A stretch of DNA of 64,000 bases. Origin: an uncultured Lachnospiraceae bacterium (lineage in GTDB: Bacteria > Bacillota > Clostridia > Lachnospirales > Lachnospiraceae). The DNA lies in contig CACZQN010000019.1 in assembly GCA_902783375.1 (NCBI GenBank), forward strand, positions 1 to 64,000, read 5' to 3'. Position 1 is the stretch's first letter. Every line of letters begins with the position of its first letter. Below the pieces are notes generated by a model, which saw only the letters and a program-made list of their open reading frames with translations, made no database searches and was not told the origin of the DNA. Below are positions 7,764 through 16,401 of this stretch, piece after piece. The position numbers and the translations under genes are program-made.

Positions 7764-8603
7764 TTATTTTGACTTACTGAATATCCTGGACAGGATTGAT
7801 GCAGCATCTTTCCCGTTCTTGTCAACTTTGAATGCTTTGATCTTCGGATATGCGATGACTTCTTCTGCAAATTTGCGATAAGCATCTGCACCGGACGAAG
7901 ACCGATCATATAAGGTGATCGGCAGGCCATGGCTCGGTGCTTCTGCTAACCGTACATTTCTCGGAATGACCGTATGATAAATTCTCTGCTTCAAGGTCTG
8001 CTGAACATTCTCCACAACCTGGATCGAAAGATTCGTTCTGACGTCACACATGGTGAACAGCACACCTTCGATCTTCAATTCCGGATTGAGACGATCCTGT
8101 ACCAGTTCGATCGTGTGCATGAGCTGTGTCAGTCCTTCCAGCGCATAGTATTCACACTGCAGCGGCACAATAATGGTGTTTGCAGCCGTCATCGCGTTCA
8201 TTGTCAACACACTGAGAGATGGTGGACAATCCATCAGAACAAAATCAAACTCCTGATCAACAGCTTTCAGACTGTTCTTCAGGATTTCATTATTATTCTC
8301 CAGCTGAATCAGCTCGATTTCAGCTCCGGCGAGGTTCATATTTGCCGGAATAATGGATAAATTCTTAATATCATGCTGAATAATACAATCATGGATCTCT
8401 GCCTCACCGATCAAAAGCTCATAGATTGTATTTTCGGCATTGTTTTTATCAATACCAAGGCCACTGGACGTATTTCCCTGCGGATCAATATCAATCACAA
8501 GGACCTTTTTGCTTTTCTCTGCCAGACAAGCGGCCAGATTGATCACGGTTGTCGTCTTACCGACGCCGCCTTTTTGGTTTGCAATCGCTATAATTCTACC
8601 CAT
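7764..8603 (-). CDS. parA: Chromosome-partitioning ATPase ParA (Soj)
   Basis: This 279-residue protein has the deviant Walker A KGGVGKTTT (about residues 11-19), the switch DIDPQGNTSSGLG and the Walker B-like DFVLMDCPPSLS. It is the Soj partner of ParB: the ATP form dimerises on DNA and ParB stimulates hydrolysis. About 25 residues (KIKAFKVDKNGKDAASILSR) extend beyond the usual end. AAGGAGG lies an unusual 15 bases before ATG 8603, yet the conserved N-terminus MGRIIAIANQKGG fixes that start. The parS cluster lies directly upstream. Confidence 0.96.
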   Translation of the reverse strand: MGRIIAIANQKGGVGKTTTVINLAACLAEKSKKVLVIDIDPQGNTSSGLGIDKNNAENTIYELLIGEAEIHDCIIQHDIKNLSIIPANMNLAGAEIELIQLENNNEILKNSLKAVDQEFDFVLMDCPPSLSVLTMNAMTAANTIIVPLQCEYYALEGLTQLMHTIELVQDRLNPELKIEGVLFTMCDVRTNLSIQVVENVQQTLKQRIYHTVIPRNVRLAEAPSHGLPITLYDRSSSGADAYRKFAEEVIAYPKIKAFKVDKNGKDAASILSRIFSKSK

Positions 8604-8716
8604 TCTATCTTATAGAAGCCTCCTTGTTTCTTGTGCTTACTTCATCGAGGTAATATGTATGACTCATTCTACCATATATCGAGAGCTATTTCACCCACAA
8701 AATTATAAAATTTCGA

Positions 8717-8732
8717 TGTTTCACGTGAAACT
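8717..8732. other. parS site 1
   Basis: TGTTTCACGTGAAACT matches the Spo0J/ParB consensus TGTTNCACGTGAAACA at 15 of 16 positions. It is the closest site to parA. Confidence 0.92.
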
Positions 8733-8754
8733 TCAGGCTTGTTTCGATTTAGTA

Positions 8755-8770
8755 CGTTTCACGTGAAACA
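8755..8770. other. parS site 2
   Basis: CGTTTCACGTGAAACA matches the parS consensus at 15 of 16 positions. It is 38 bases from site 1. Confidence 0.92.
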
Positions 8771-8793
8771 TATCGCCTTTAGCTAACCTACAA

Positions 8794-8809
8794 TGTTTCA
8801 CGTGAAACA
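8794..8809. other. parS site 3
   Basis: TGTTTCACGTGAAACA is a perfect match, and the palindrome extends three more bases on each side (8791-8812). It is 39 bases from site 2, giving even spacing of sites 1-3. Confidence 0.95.
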
Positions 8810-8843
8810 TTGAAAGTCTGCAACCCCACTCAAAAAAAGAAAC

Positions 8844-8873
8844 AAAAAAGACATGTTTCACGTGAAACATGTC
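8844..8873 (-). terminator. parS site 4 built into the rsmG terminator
   Basis: A perfect parS core at 8854-8869 lies inside a 24-base perfect palindrome (8850-8873). On the minus strand the palindrome is followed by TTTTTTG and then more T. It therefore has the form of a Rho-independent terminator for the rsmG operon while also being a ParB binding site. Confidence 0.85.
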
Positions 8874-8881
8874 CTTTGATT

Positions 8882-8913
8882 CTAGATTCGTAACTGTTCA
8901 GTTACCTAGATTC
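8882..8913. repeat. Inverted repeat flanked by direct repeats
   Basis: The perfect palindrome GTAACTGTTCAGTTAC (8890-8905) is flanked on both sides by CTAGATTC. It ends two bases before the rsmG stop codon. It may be a 3' hairpin protecting the transcript or a protein site; no T-run follows it directly. Confidence 0.6.
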
Positions 8914-8914
8914 A

Positions 8915-9634
8915 TTATAAAGGCTTCGATACAGGTTTTCCACCAGCCCGTGGATATTTGGAATCGGTATTCTTAACTTTCCTGATCATGACCAGTGACC
9001 GATGGTAATCAGTATCAGGAAGTTCGAATTCTTTTACAGATTCGATCTTTCCCCCTAAGATACGAAGTGCATTCCCGGCCTGTTCGATTTCTTCATCTGC
9101 GTTTGCTTTATAGGCGATGAAGTATCCGTTCACCTTTACATATGGAATGCAGTATTCTGCGAGTGTCGGCAGTGAAGCAACTGCTCTTGAAACCACATAA
9201 TCAAACTGTTCGAAGTAATTGCCTTTGCTCTTTAATTCTTCGGCACGGCCGTGAATGGCTTCGATGTCTTCCAGTTTCAGTTCGAAGATCACATCCAGGA
9301 GGAACCGAATCCGTTTCTGCAAAGAATCGAGAAGGGTGATCTGAAGTTCCGGAAACATGATTTTCAACGGAATTCCGGGGAATCCTGCACCGGTTCCAAC
9401 ATCGAGTAATGAAAGAGGCTGATTCAAATCAACATATTTGCAGATCGAAAGAGAATCCACAAAGTGTTTCTGTACAAATTCCTCGAATTCCGTAATCGCA
9501 GTGAGATTCATCACCTTGTTCTTCTCAACAACGAATTCGTAGTAGGTCATCAGCTGGCTGATCTGAAGATCTGATGGGGAAAGGCCGATCTCGTTTAATG
9601 CAGAACGTAAAAATGCAACTCTTTGTTCATCCAT
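8915..9634 (-). CDS. rsmG: 16S rRNA (guanine527-N7)-methyltransferase RsmG
   Basis: This 239-residue protein has the family's N-terminal helical part ([20 protein letters not shown]) and the SAM-binding loop [17 protein letters not shown] (about residues 75-91). It also has [20 protein letters not shown]. It methylates G527 of 16S rRNA using SAM. Its start overlaps the mnmG stop by eight bases. The C-terminal [14 protein letters not shown] is the usual family end, so the protein is complete. Confidence 0.96.
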   Translation of the reverse strand: MDEQRVAFLRSALNEIGLSPSDLQISQLMTYYEFVVEKNKVMNLTAITEFEEFVQKHFVDSLSICKYVDLNQPLSLLDVGTGAGFPGIPLKIMFPELQITLLDSLQKRIRFLLDVIFELKLEDIEAIHGRAEELKSKGNYFEQFDYVVSRAVASLPTLAEYCIPYVKVNGYFIAYKANADEEIEQAGNALRILGGKIESVKEFELPDTDYHRSLVMIRKVKNTDSKYPRAGGKPVSKPL

Positions 9635-11555
9635 TCTTCTGGTTCCTTTCCTGATCTCTTGCGTATTGCTGCAAGTAAACGATTAAGACTGAGATATCTG
9701 CAGGAGAGACACCCGAGATTCTGGAAGCCTGTCCAACGGTCTCCGGTTTGATATGCGCCAATTTCTGTCTCGCCTCTTTCCGGATATTTGCGATTGATTC
9801 AAAATCAATACCAGTAGGAATCTTCCGGCTTTCAAGTTTCTGGAACTGTTCGACCTGACGGAATTCCCGCTCCAGATAACCCTTATATTTGATGTTGATA
9901 TTGATCTGTTCCCGCACATCATCATCAAGAAGAGGGCGGTCCGGATCAATCTCAGCAAGCTGATCATAAGTGAGTTCCGGTCTTCGGATCAGATCTGCCA
10001 GACAGACAGCTGTTTTCAACAGAGGACTGCCATACTTTTCAAGGAACGACTGAATCGCAGCAGAGCCACCGACTTTCACTTCTTCAAGACGGTCTTCCTC
10101 TTCTTTGATCAGCCGTCTTTTTTCTTCAACTGCCTGGTAGCGTTCTTCCGGGATCAGACCAACTTCATAACCATACTTCGTCAGACGAAGATCGGCATTA
10201 TCCTGTCTCAACAGTAATCTGTACTCTGCACGGGATGTCATCATCCGATAAGGTTCCATCGTCTCCTTTGTCACGAGATCATCGATCAGAACACCGATAT
10301 AGCCATCGGAGCGGGAGAGGATCAATGGATCCCGGTTCTCGATCTTCAGTGCCGCATTGATTCCGGCAATCAGTCCCTGTGCACCGGCTTCTTCATAGCC
10401 CGAACTTCCATTAAACTGTCCGGCTGCAAAGAGACCAGAAATGTTCTGGAATTCGAGGCTTTCCTTCAGCTGCGTCGCATCAATACAGTCATACTCAATG
10501 GCATAAGCATTCCGCACGATATTGGCATGCTCGAGACCCGGTACCGAACGGTACATCCGGATCTGCACATCTTCCGGCATGGAAGAAGACATTCCATCGA
10601 CATATATTTCATTGGTATAAAGCCCTTCCGGTTCCAGGAAGACCTGATGGCGATCCTTATCGGCGAACCGCATCACCTTATCCTCAATCGATGGACAGTA
10701 ACGCGGACCAGTCCCCTGGATCTTCCCGGAATACAGCGGAGACCGATCAATATTCTCCCGGATGATCTGATGGGTTGTTTCATTCGTGTAGGTCAGGTAA
10801 CATGGAACCTGATCTCTCTCGAGATCTTCCGCCTTGTTTGTAAAGGAGAACGGTACAATCGTCTCGTCGCCATACTGCGGTGTCAGCTTTGAGAAGTCAA
10901 TGGAATTGCCATCGATTCTTGCAGGTGTCCCGGTCTTGAACCGGCGTAGACGGATCCCAAGAGAGAGAAGAGAAGCCGTCAGGGCATTTGCAGCCATCAG
11001 ACCATTTGGACCGGTAAACTGCTCCACATCTCCATAGATGCAGCGTGCACGAAGGTAAGTTCCGGTACAGAGAATCACACATTTCGCAGGATAGATTGCT
11101 TTTGACGTTGTCATAATTCCTGTGATAGCAGGAATTCCTCCTTCCGCTGTCTCATCCTCTGACACCAGAATCTCTGCGACTTCTCCCTGTTTGATCACCA
11201 CGTTCGGTTCTGCCTCGAGCACCTTCCGCATCTCTCTGGAATATGCCTGCTTATCTGCCTGCGCACGAAGAGAGTGCACAGCCGGGCCTTTCGAAGCATT
11301 CAGCATTTTCGACTGAATGAAGGTCCGGTCGATATTCTTTCCCATCTCACCGCCGAGTGCATCGATCTCGCGAACCAGGTGGCCTTTGGAAGTTCCGCCG
11401 ATATTCGGATTGCAGGGCATCAGCGCAATGCTGTCCACACTGACCGTAAACATCAGCGTCTTATGACCCAGCCGCGCCGCTGCCAGTACCGCCTCGCATC
11501 CTGCGTGTCCGGCACCGACCACAATCACATCATAACTCTCATAGGTATAACTCAT
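9627..11555 (-). CDS. mnmG: tRNA U34 carboxymethylaminomethyl enzyme MnmG (GidA)
   Basis: This 642-residue protein has the FAD-binding [20 protein letters not shown] at residues 9-28, the family signature [22 protein letters not shown] and a second nucleotide site near [21 protein letters not shown]. The C-terminal domain ends [20 protein letters not shown]. With MnmE it installs the cmnm5 group on the wobble uridine of several tRNAs, using FAD, NADH, glycine and methylene-THF. It lies six bases after mnmE, its obligate partner, in the conserved order mnmE-mnmG-rsmG. Confidence 0.97.
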   Translation of the reverse strand: MSYTYESYDVIVVGAGHAGCEAVLAAARLGHKTLMFTVSVDSIALMPCNPNIGGTSKGHLVREIDALGGEMGKNIDRTFIQSKMLNASKGPAVHSLRAQADKQAYSREMRKVLEAEPNVVIKQGEVAEILVSEDETAEGGIPAITGIMTTSKAIYPAKCVILCTGTYLRARCIYGDVEQFTGPNGLMAANALTASLLSLGIRLRRFKTGTPARIDGNSIDFSKLTPQYGDETIVPFSFTNKAEDLERDQVPCYLTYTNETTHQIIRENIDRSPLYSGKIQGTGPRYCPSIEDKVMRFADKDRHQVFLEPEGLYTNEIYVDGMSSSMPEDVQIRMYRSVPGLEHANIVRNAYAIEYDCIDATQLKESLEFQNISGLFAAGQFNGSSGYEEAGAQGLIAGINAALKIENRDPLILSRSDGYIGVLIDDLVTKETMEPYRMMTSRAEYRLLLRQDNADLRLTKYGYEVGLIPEERYQAVEEKRRLIKEEEDRLEEVKVGGSAAIQSFLEKYGSPLLKTAVCLADLIRRPELTYDQLAEIDPDRPLLDDDVREQININIKYKGYLEREFRQVEQFQKLESRKIPTGIDFESIANIRKEARQKLAHIKPETVGQASRISGVSPADISVLIVYLQQYARDQERNQKNG

Positions 11556-11561
11556 AGCTGT

Positions 11562-12917
11562 TTATTTTCCCATGCAAAATTCACTGAAGATCTTGTTGAC
11601 CAGATCTTCGCTTGTTGTATCCCCTGTTATCTCGCCGAGCGCATTGTAGGCATCCATCAGATCGATCGTCAGGAACTCCTCAGAGACATCGATATCCAGA
11701 CTCTCGAGCACATGATCCAGCGATTCAACCGCCCGCTTCAGCGCATCCTCCTGACGGATATTTGCCAGGAAAATCTCCTGCGCAAAATCAATCTTCCCGC
11801 CGAAAAACAGTTTTTCGATCTCATGCGTCAGTTCCTCAAGACCGCTTCCTTCTACCATCGACATCGTCACCACCGGCAGCTTCGTCTCAATCGCCGGAAC
11901 AGAAGAGGAGAGGTCGGTCTTGTTGAAGATGACAATCGCTGTCTTATCCTCTGCTGCATGCAGCAGTTCCAGATCTTCCGCATCGAGTTCTTTCGAAGCA
12001 TCGAACATGACCAGCAGCAGATCTGCATCTTCTGCATGTTCTCTGGCCTTCCGGATACCGATCTGTTCGATCTGGTTTTCGGTCTCCCGGATGCCCGCGG
12101 TATCCACGATCCGGAGCGTCATATCCCCGAGCAGGATCGTCTCCTCGAGCGCATCTCTCGTCGTCCCCGGAATGTCTGTGACGATCGCCACCTCCCGGCC
12201 GGAGAGCAGATTCAAGAACGAAGACTTCCCGACATTCGGCTTCCCGAGAATGACGGTCTTCACACCTTCCCGGATCAGCTGTCCATCTTTCGCATGTGCC
12301 AGGATGTGGATCAACGTCTTCTTTTCCTGTTCGACATGTTGACGGATCTCATCCTTTTTCCCATCCAGGGACAGGTGTTCCGGATCATCCAGTGCCGCTT
12401 CGATCGCCGCGACATCGAGAAGAATCTGATCCTCTACCGGACGAAGGCCTGAGAGAATCGTACCGGACAGCTGCCGCTCTGCAGACTTCAGCGCATATCC
12501 ACCTTCTGCGCGGATCACATCCATGACCGCTTCTGCCTGGCTGAGATCGATCCTCCCGGAGAGGAATGCCCTCCTGGTAAATTCGCCAGGCTCGGCGAGT
12601 CTTGCGCCGCAGGCGAGGGCAGAAGAGAGCACCTTCTTTGTCACGAGACTGCCGCCGTGGCAGTTGACCTCGACGACATCCTCCCGCGTATAGGTGCGCG
12701 GTCCCCGCATAAAGGAAACCAGCACCTCATCGAGAAGCGTGTCCCCATCATAGACATGACCGTAGCGGATCGTATGAGAGGGAATCGAAGAAAGAACTTT
12801 CTCCGAAAGATGCAGCATCTTCCCTGCAATCTGCCAGGCTTCTTCGCCGCTGATCCGGATAATCCCGATCCCGCCGCTGCCCGGCGCTGTCGAAATCGCA
12901 GCTATTGTATCACTCAT
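11562..12917 (-). CDS. mnmE: tRNA modification GTPase MnmE (TrmE)
   Basis: This 451-residue protein has the tetrahydrofolate-binding N-terminal domain (MSDTIAAISTAPGSGGIGII), a helical domain and an inserted Ras-like G domain with GKPNVGKSS, DIPGTTRD, DTAGIRE and NKTD. It ends in the family C-terminus FCMGK, whose cysteine is catalytically important. It hydrolyses GTP to drive wobble-uridine modification with MnmG. ATG 12917 was chosen over the in-frame ATG at 12968 because the conserved MSDTIAA starts there and the upstream part overlaps the jag terminator. It may rely on read-through or a weak promoter in the 60-base gap. Confidence 0.96.
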   Translation of the reverse strand: MSDTIAAISTAPGSGGIGIIRISGEEAWQIAGKMLHLSEKVLSSIPSHTIRYGHVYDGDTLLDEVLVSFMRGPRTYTREDVVEVNCHGGSLVTKKVLSSALACGARLAEPGEFTRRAFLSGRIDLSQAEAVMDVIRAEGGYALKSAERQLSGTILSGLRPVEDQILLDVAAIEAALDDPEHLSLDGKKDEIRQHVEQEKKTLIHILAHAKDGQLIREGVKTVILGKPNVGKSSFLNLLSGREVAIVTDIPGTTRDALEETILLGDMTLRIVDTAGIRETENQIEQIGIRKAREHAEDADLLLVMFDASKELDAEDLELLHAAEDKTAIVIFNKTDLSSSVPAIETKLPVVTMSMVEGSGLEELTHEIEKLFFGGKIDFAQEIFLANIRQEDALKRAVESLDHVLESLDIDVSEEFLTIDLMDAYNALGEITGDTTSEDLVNKIFSEFCMGK

Positions 12918-12927
12918 CACATTCCTC

Positions 12928-12965
12928 AAAAAAAGAACAGCCGAAGACAATCTGTCTCCGGCTGT
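12928..12965 (-). terminator. Terminator after jag
   Basis: A 13-base stem (ACAGCCGAAGACA paired with TGTCTCCGGCTGT, one G-U type mismatch) is followed on the minus strand by TCTTTTTTT. It separates the rpmH-to-jag operon from mnmE. Confidence 0.85.
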
Positions 12966-12976
12966 CATCCTATTCT

Positions 12977-13714
12977 TTATTCCTCACCGGAGGTATTGTT
13001 CTTCCGGTAACCACCTCTGTTATTTCTTCTGCCATTCCGACCGCGGCCGTTATAATTCTTCTTCCGGTCGTCGGACGGAGCATCTTTCTTCGGTGTCACA
13101 ACTACTTTCCGATATGGCTCATCGCCTTCGCTGTGTGTCTCGACATACGGATCACCCTGCAGCGCTGAGTGGATAATTCTTCTTTCGAAAGAATTCATCG
13201 GTTCCAGGATCACCGCTCTTCTGGTTCTCCTGACTTTCGAAGAAATATTCTTGGCGAGATTCTCGAGCGTCTCCTTGCGGCGTGCTCTGTAATTCTCGGT
13301 ATCAACCTTGACCTTGATATACTCTTCGCTTTCCTTGTTCACAACGAGGCTTACCAGGTACTGCAGTGAATCCAGTGTCTGGCCGCGCTTGCCGATCAGG
13401 ATGCCCATGTCCTCTCCCTCGATGTCGATATCCAGGGAAGATTCTACTTCGTTATACGAAATGTCATAGGTTGCCGTGATCTGCATCGCTGCAAGGACAT
13501 CTCTCAGGAAGGTCTCTGCTGCTTCTTCCACGCTGGTCTCTTTGAGCCGTACGCGGATCTTTGCAGGCTTTGCAAATAATCCGAGGATGCCGTTGGTCTC
13601 TTTCTCGATGACTTCGTATTCAATCCGGTCGGTCGTTGTCTCAAGCTTTACAATCGCTTCTGTCACTGCTTCATCAACAGACTTCGCAGTGATCTCTATC
13701 CATTCGTTATTCAT
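12977..13714 (-). CDS. jag: RNA-binding protein Jag/KhpB
   Basis: This 245-residue protein has the three Jag parts: the Jag-N domain (MNNEWIEITAKSVDEAV to GLFAKPAKIRV), a KH domain with GKRGQTLDSLQYL (about 110-122) and an R3H domain (EPMNSFERRIIHSALQ). KhpB binds many transcripts with KhpA and affects cell elongation. The C-terminal 30 residues are rich in RG and RN (GRGRNGRRNNRGGYRK), an RNA-binding tail longer than in many Jag proteins. It overlaps the end of yidC by eight bases. Confidence 0.95.
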   Translation of the reverse strand: MNNEWIEITAKSVDEAVTEAIVKLETTTDRIEYEVIEKETNGILGLFAKPAKIRVRLKETSVEEAAETFLRDVLAAMQITATYDISYNEVESSLDIDIEGEDMGILIGKRGQTLDSLQYLVSLVVNKESEEYIKVKVDTENYRARRKETLENLAKNISSKVRRTRRAVILEPMNSFERRIIHSALQGDPYVETHSEGDEPYRKVVVTPKKDAPSDDRKKNYNGRGRNGRRNNRGGYRKNNTSGEE

Positions 13715-15161
13715 TCTCGCGATCCTTTTTCAACATATTCGCAATCGCAGCAATTTCACTCTGTTTGTAATTGCTGTTTGTCCTGGTATAATCAGAAGCC
13801 TTATACCCTTTCTTTGCAGCTGCGCCTACACGCTCCTTGACTTCCTCGCGATTCTCTTCAGCGAGCTTCTTCTTTTCAGCCAGTGCATCTTCTCTGGCCT
13901 GTGCCTCGTCCATGGCTTCCCCAAGTGTCTTGGTTCCATTCGACTGGCCGATCTTCTTTGCGTAGGCGTCCTTGAATTCTTCGTTCTTCTTCAAGGTATC
14001 ACGGCTGTAAGCACCGACAGCTGGATTCTTCGAAACATAGGTGTTATCGAATTTGTTCTTGTCGATCTGCTTTGTCTTGGTCTGTGCGAGATCACGCATC
14101 TGTGCTGTCTGCGGCTCGCCTCTTTTCGCTTTCTTTCTTGCGACTTTCTCCTGGTTCTTCCGGATCATCTCATCGATGTCCAGGGTCTTCAGCTTCGCAT
14201 CGAATACCCACTGCTGTACGATGGAGCAGACACTGCCCATGATCCAGTAGAGACCGATACCAATGTTAAAGGAGAAGCAGAAGAAGACAGTCATCAGTGG
14301 CATGACGGTGTTCATGCTCTTGGTCATCTGAGAAGCCTGGTTGTTCCCTGCATTCTCAGCGCCGTTATTATTCGCCTTGCTCATCTGGTGCCCGTTGTAC
14401 CACTGCAGGGCACCTGCAAGAATCGGAATCAGGACACTGATGCTGGTGAAGGTCGGGATATCCGTGATCTGGAACAGTCCGAGAACGCTGTTGATACTGC
14501 CTGTTCTTGACGCAACGCTCTCGAGGGTTCCTGAAATTGCAGGATATGCCGCAACCAGCTGATTCCACTTATCTGCATTAAAAGTATCGAGGACGTCAAT
14601 GATCGCGTTGGTGGTCATACCACCGTCTTCGGTCGTGACAACCCTCGTCACAGCACTTGCAAACTGCTGTAAAAATTCAACATAACCGGACTGTGACTGC
14701 AGCGCCACAGCAGCCTCTTCATAGATGGCTTTGATACTTGGAATATAAGCAGGAAAGAACTGGATCACGCGGTACAGACCGATCATGATCGGGAATGTAA
14801 TCAGGAGCGGCAGACAGCCGGAGAGCGGATTGGATCCGTACTTATCATAGACTGCCTGGATTTCCCGCTGCATCTTCAGCTGGGATTCCTGATCTTTCCT
14901 GTTCTTATATTTCTCATTGATTGCCTGAAGCTCCGGATTCATCCGGCTCATCAGTTTTGTGGACTTCTGCTGTTTCCAGTTCATTGGAATCATCAGAGCC
15001 CTCATGATAATCGTAAATACGACGATACACAGTGCGACATTCTGGATGCCGATCGCTGAAAATGCGACGTACAGGGCATTGATCACGTAGCCAAGCAGTT
15101 TGGCAAATGGTCCGATGATCGCTCCCTGATACTGTGTGAGTGCAAAAATACCGAGCGTCAA
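13707..15161 (-). CDS. yidC: Membrane protein insertase YidC (Oxa1 family)
   Basis: This 484-residue protein has about five membrane helices and the Oxa1 core: IVVFTIIMRALMIPMNWKQQ with the conserved groove arginine, NPLSGCLPLLITFPIMIGLY and MNTVMPLMTVFFCFSFNIGI. It inserts and folds membrane proteins alone or with SecYEG. There is no lipoprotein signal. Two features exceed the usual size: an insert of about 70 residues between the second and third core helices (TTEDGGMTTNAIIDVLDTF) and a charged C-terminal tail of about 140 residues, rich in Lys and Glu, that may contact ribosomes. Confidence 0.95.
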   Translation of the reverse strand: MTLGIFALTQYQGAIIGPFAKLLGYVINALYVAFSAIGIQNVALCIVVFTIIMRALMIPMNWKQQKSTKLMSRMNPELQAINEKYKNRKDQESQLKMQREIQAVYDKYGSNPLSGCLPLLITFPIMIGLYRVIQFFPAYIPSIKAIYEEAAVALQSQSGYVEFLQQFASAVTRVVTTEDGGMTTNAIIDVLDTFNADKWNQLVAAYPAISGTLESVASRTGSINSVLGLFQITDIPTFTSISVLIPILAGALQWYNGHQMSKANNNGAENAGNNQASQMTKSMNTVMPLMTVFFCFSFNIGIGLYWIMGSVCSIVQQWVFDAKLKTLDIDEMIRKNQEKVARKKAKRGEPQTAQMRDLAQTKTKQIDKNKFDNTYVSKNPAVGAYSRDTLKKNEEFKDAYAKKIGQSNGTKTLGEAMDEAQAREDALAEKKKLAEENREEVKERVGAAAKKGYKASDYTRTNSNYKQSEIAAIANMLKKDRENE

Positions 15162-15176
15162 ATCTGTTTCCTCCCG

Positions 15177-15389
15177 TTATGGTACCAGGTCCACGCCTCC
15201 TTTTGCAAAGGGATGGCAGCGCAGCAAACGCCTGACAGCAAGATAAGAGCCCTTGAAGGCTCCATACTTTTCGATGGCCTGAATGGCATACCTTGAACAG
15301 GTCGGATAATACCTGCACACCGGTCCGCCCTTATAAGGAGAGATGTATCTCCTGTAAAACCTGATCAGGCCAATCAATACTCTTTTCAA
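15177..15389 (-). CDS. yidD: Membrane protein insertion efficiency factor YidD
   Basis: This 70-residue protein carries the whole family signature: [33 protein letters not shown] and [17 protein letters not shown]. It is a small peripheral membrane protein that assists YidC. It sits two bases after rnpA and 15 bases before yidC. Confidence 0.95.
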   Translation of the reverse strand: MKRVLIGLIRFYRRYISPYKGGPVCRYYPTCSRYAIQAIEKYGAFKGSYLAVRRLLRCHPFAKGGVDLVP

Positions 15390-15391
15390 TT

Positions 15392-15742
15392 TCAGCTGTC
15401 CCTGTAAATGTGATGTCTTTTCGCCAGATTCAGGAAGGCCTCCCGAATCTCTTCATAACCTTTCCCTTTTGGAAAATCAGCTGCTTTCCCTCTTGCAACG
15501 ACTACAATGTCGAATCCTGTCTCAAGCCTCTCTTCGATCAGACGATAGCTTTCTCTGATGAGCCGTGTGATTCTGTGACGCATCACACTGTTTCCCACTT
15601 TCTTGCTTACGGAAATACCTACCCGATTCCCGTCTGTATGATTCTCATACAGATACATCACCAGATAGCGATTCGCGAGAGACTTCCCTTCCCGGTAAAC
15701 TGTCTGAAACTGTTCCGTGTTCTTTAATGAATTCGATAGCAT
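15392..15742 (-). CDS. rnpA: Ribonuclease P protein component
   Basis: This 116-residue protein has the family motif [20 protein letters not shown] (residues 42-61), which contacts the RNA subunit, and [14 protein letters not shown]. It is the protein partner of RNase P RNA in tRNA 5' maturation. It follows rpmH by 65 bases containing a hairpin that probably lowers its expression relative to L34. Confidence 0.96.
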   Translation of the reverse strand: MLSNSLKNTEQFQTVYREGKSLANRYLVMYLYENHTDGNRVGISVSKKVGNSVMRHRITRLIRESYRLIEERLETGFDIVVVARGKAADFPKGKGYEEIREAFLNLAKRHHIYRDS

Positions 15743-15760
15743 AGCACATCTTTCCGCATA

Positions 15761-15793
15761 AACAAACGGACACTGGATAAGTCACCAGTGTCC
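15761..15793 (-). terminator. Attenuating hairpin between rpmH and rnpA
   Basis: A perfect nine-base stem (GGACACTGG/CCAGTGTCC) with an eight-base loop is followed on the minus strand by GTTTGTTTATG. The interrupted T-run suggests partial termination. Confidence 0.6.
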
Positions 15794-15807
15794 TTATTGT
15801 AACTGAC

Positions 15808-15951
15808 TTATGCAGATAACTTCTTTCTACCTTTAGCTCTTCTTCTTGCTAACACTCTTCTTCCATCTGCCGTCTTCATTCTCTTACGGAAGCCGTGGAC
15901 TTTGGATCTCTGTCTCTTCTTCGGCTGGTAAGTCATCTTACTCTTGCTCAC
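15808..15951 (-). CDS. rpmH: 50S ribosomal protein L34
   Basis: This 47-residue protein was read directly from the minus strand. It has the L34 signature [20 protein letters not shown] and ends [10 protein letters not shown]. The start is GTG 15951, with AGGAGG nine bases upstream; this adds VSKSK to the usual N-terminus. The internal ATG five codons later is too far from the ribosome site. It is the first gene of the left origin arm. Confidence 0.93.
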   Translation of the reverse strand: MSKSKMTYQPKKRQRSKVHGFRKRMKTADGRRVLARRRAKGRKKLSA

Positions 15952-15989
15952 GTGAGTACACCTCCTTTTTCTCAGCAGTATCGACCCTT

Positions 15990-16018
15990 ATTATATAAGG
16001 ATGGTCATGAAAAATCAA
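15990..16018 (-). promoter_or_regulatory. rpmH promoter
   Basis: TTGATT and TATAAT are separated by 17 bases on the minus strand. The promoter points away from dnaA and heads the rpmH-rnpA-yidD-yidC-jag operon. Confidence 0.8.
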
Positions 16019-16086
16019 GTAGAAAACTACTTTTTTCTTGTAGAATAAGGATTTTCTACAGCTGTTATTGATTTATTCTACAGCAG

Positions 16087-16226
16087 TTATCCACTTTTTT
16101 GTGGATAACTTGTGGATAAGTCGTGGATGGAGTGTGTATAGCCTGTGGAACGCTGTTTTTCGTGTGGATACGCTGTTCGTATGCTGTTCACTTCCTGTTG
16201 ACCGGCTGTGCATGTTCTGTGGATGA
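16087..16226. other. oriC, upstream DnaA-box cluster
   Basis: Perfect DnaA boxes (TGTGGATAA, the complement of TTATCCACA) lie at 16100-16108 and 16111-16119. One-mismatch boxes lie at 16087-16095 (TTATCCACT), 16163-16171 (TGTGGATAC) and 16218-16226 (TGTGGATGA). The boxes occupy the rpmH-dnaA intergenic region, the standard place for the first half of a bipartite Bacillota origin. The repeat TTCTACAGC occurs just before the cluster, near 16055 and 16077. Confidence 0.9.
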
Positions 16227-16255
16227 GTGAATTGTCCCCGAAAGGCAAAATCTGA

Positions 16256-16284
16256 TTGTATTTTATGCTGTTTTGCGGTACAAT
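16256..16284 (+). promoter_or_regulatory. dnaA promoter
   Basis: TTGTAT and TACAAT are separated by 17 bases, 118 bases before the dnaA start and just downstream of the DnaA boxes, which allows autoregulation. Confidence 0.65.
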
Positions 16285-16401
16285 AGAAACAGGTTTCTGT
16301 CTGGATTCGTATGAGTTTCTTCCTATAATAATGGTGTTCAATTTGTATGGCTTTTCAGACATTTCTGAGACAAAAATACGCAAAGATAAAGGTGACTGAT
16401 T

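Noticed and set aside
12918..12968. N-terminal extension of MnmE
   Set aside because: It would be encoded by the jag terminator hairpin and is not part of the conserved protein.
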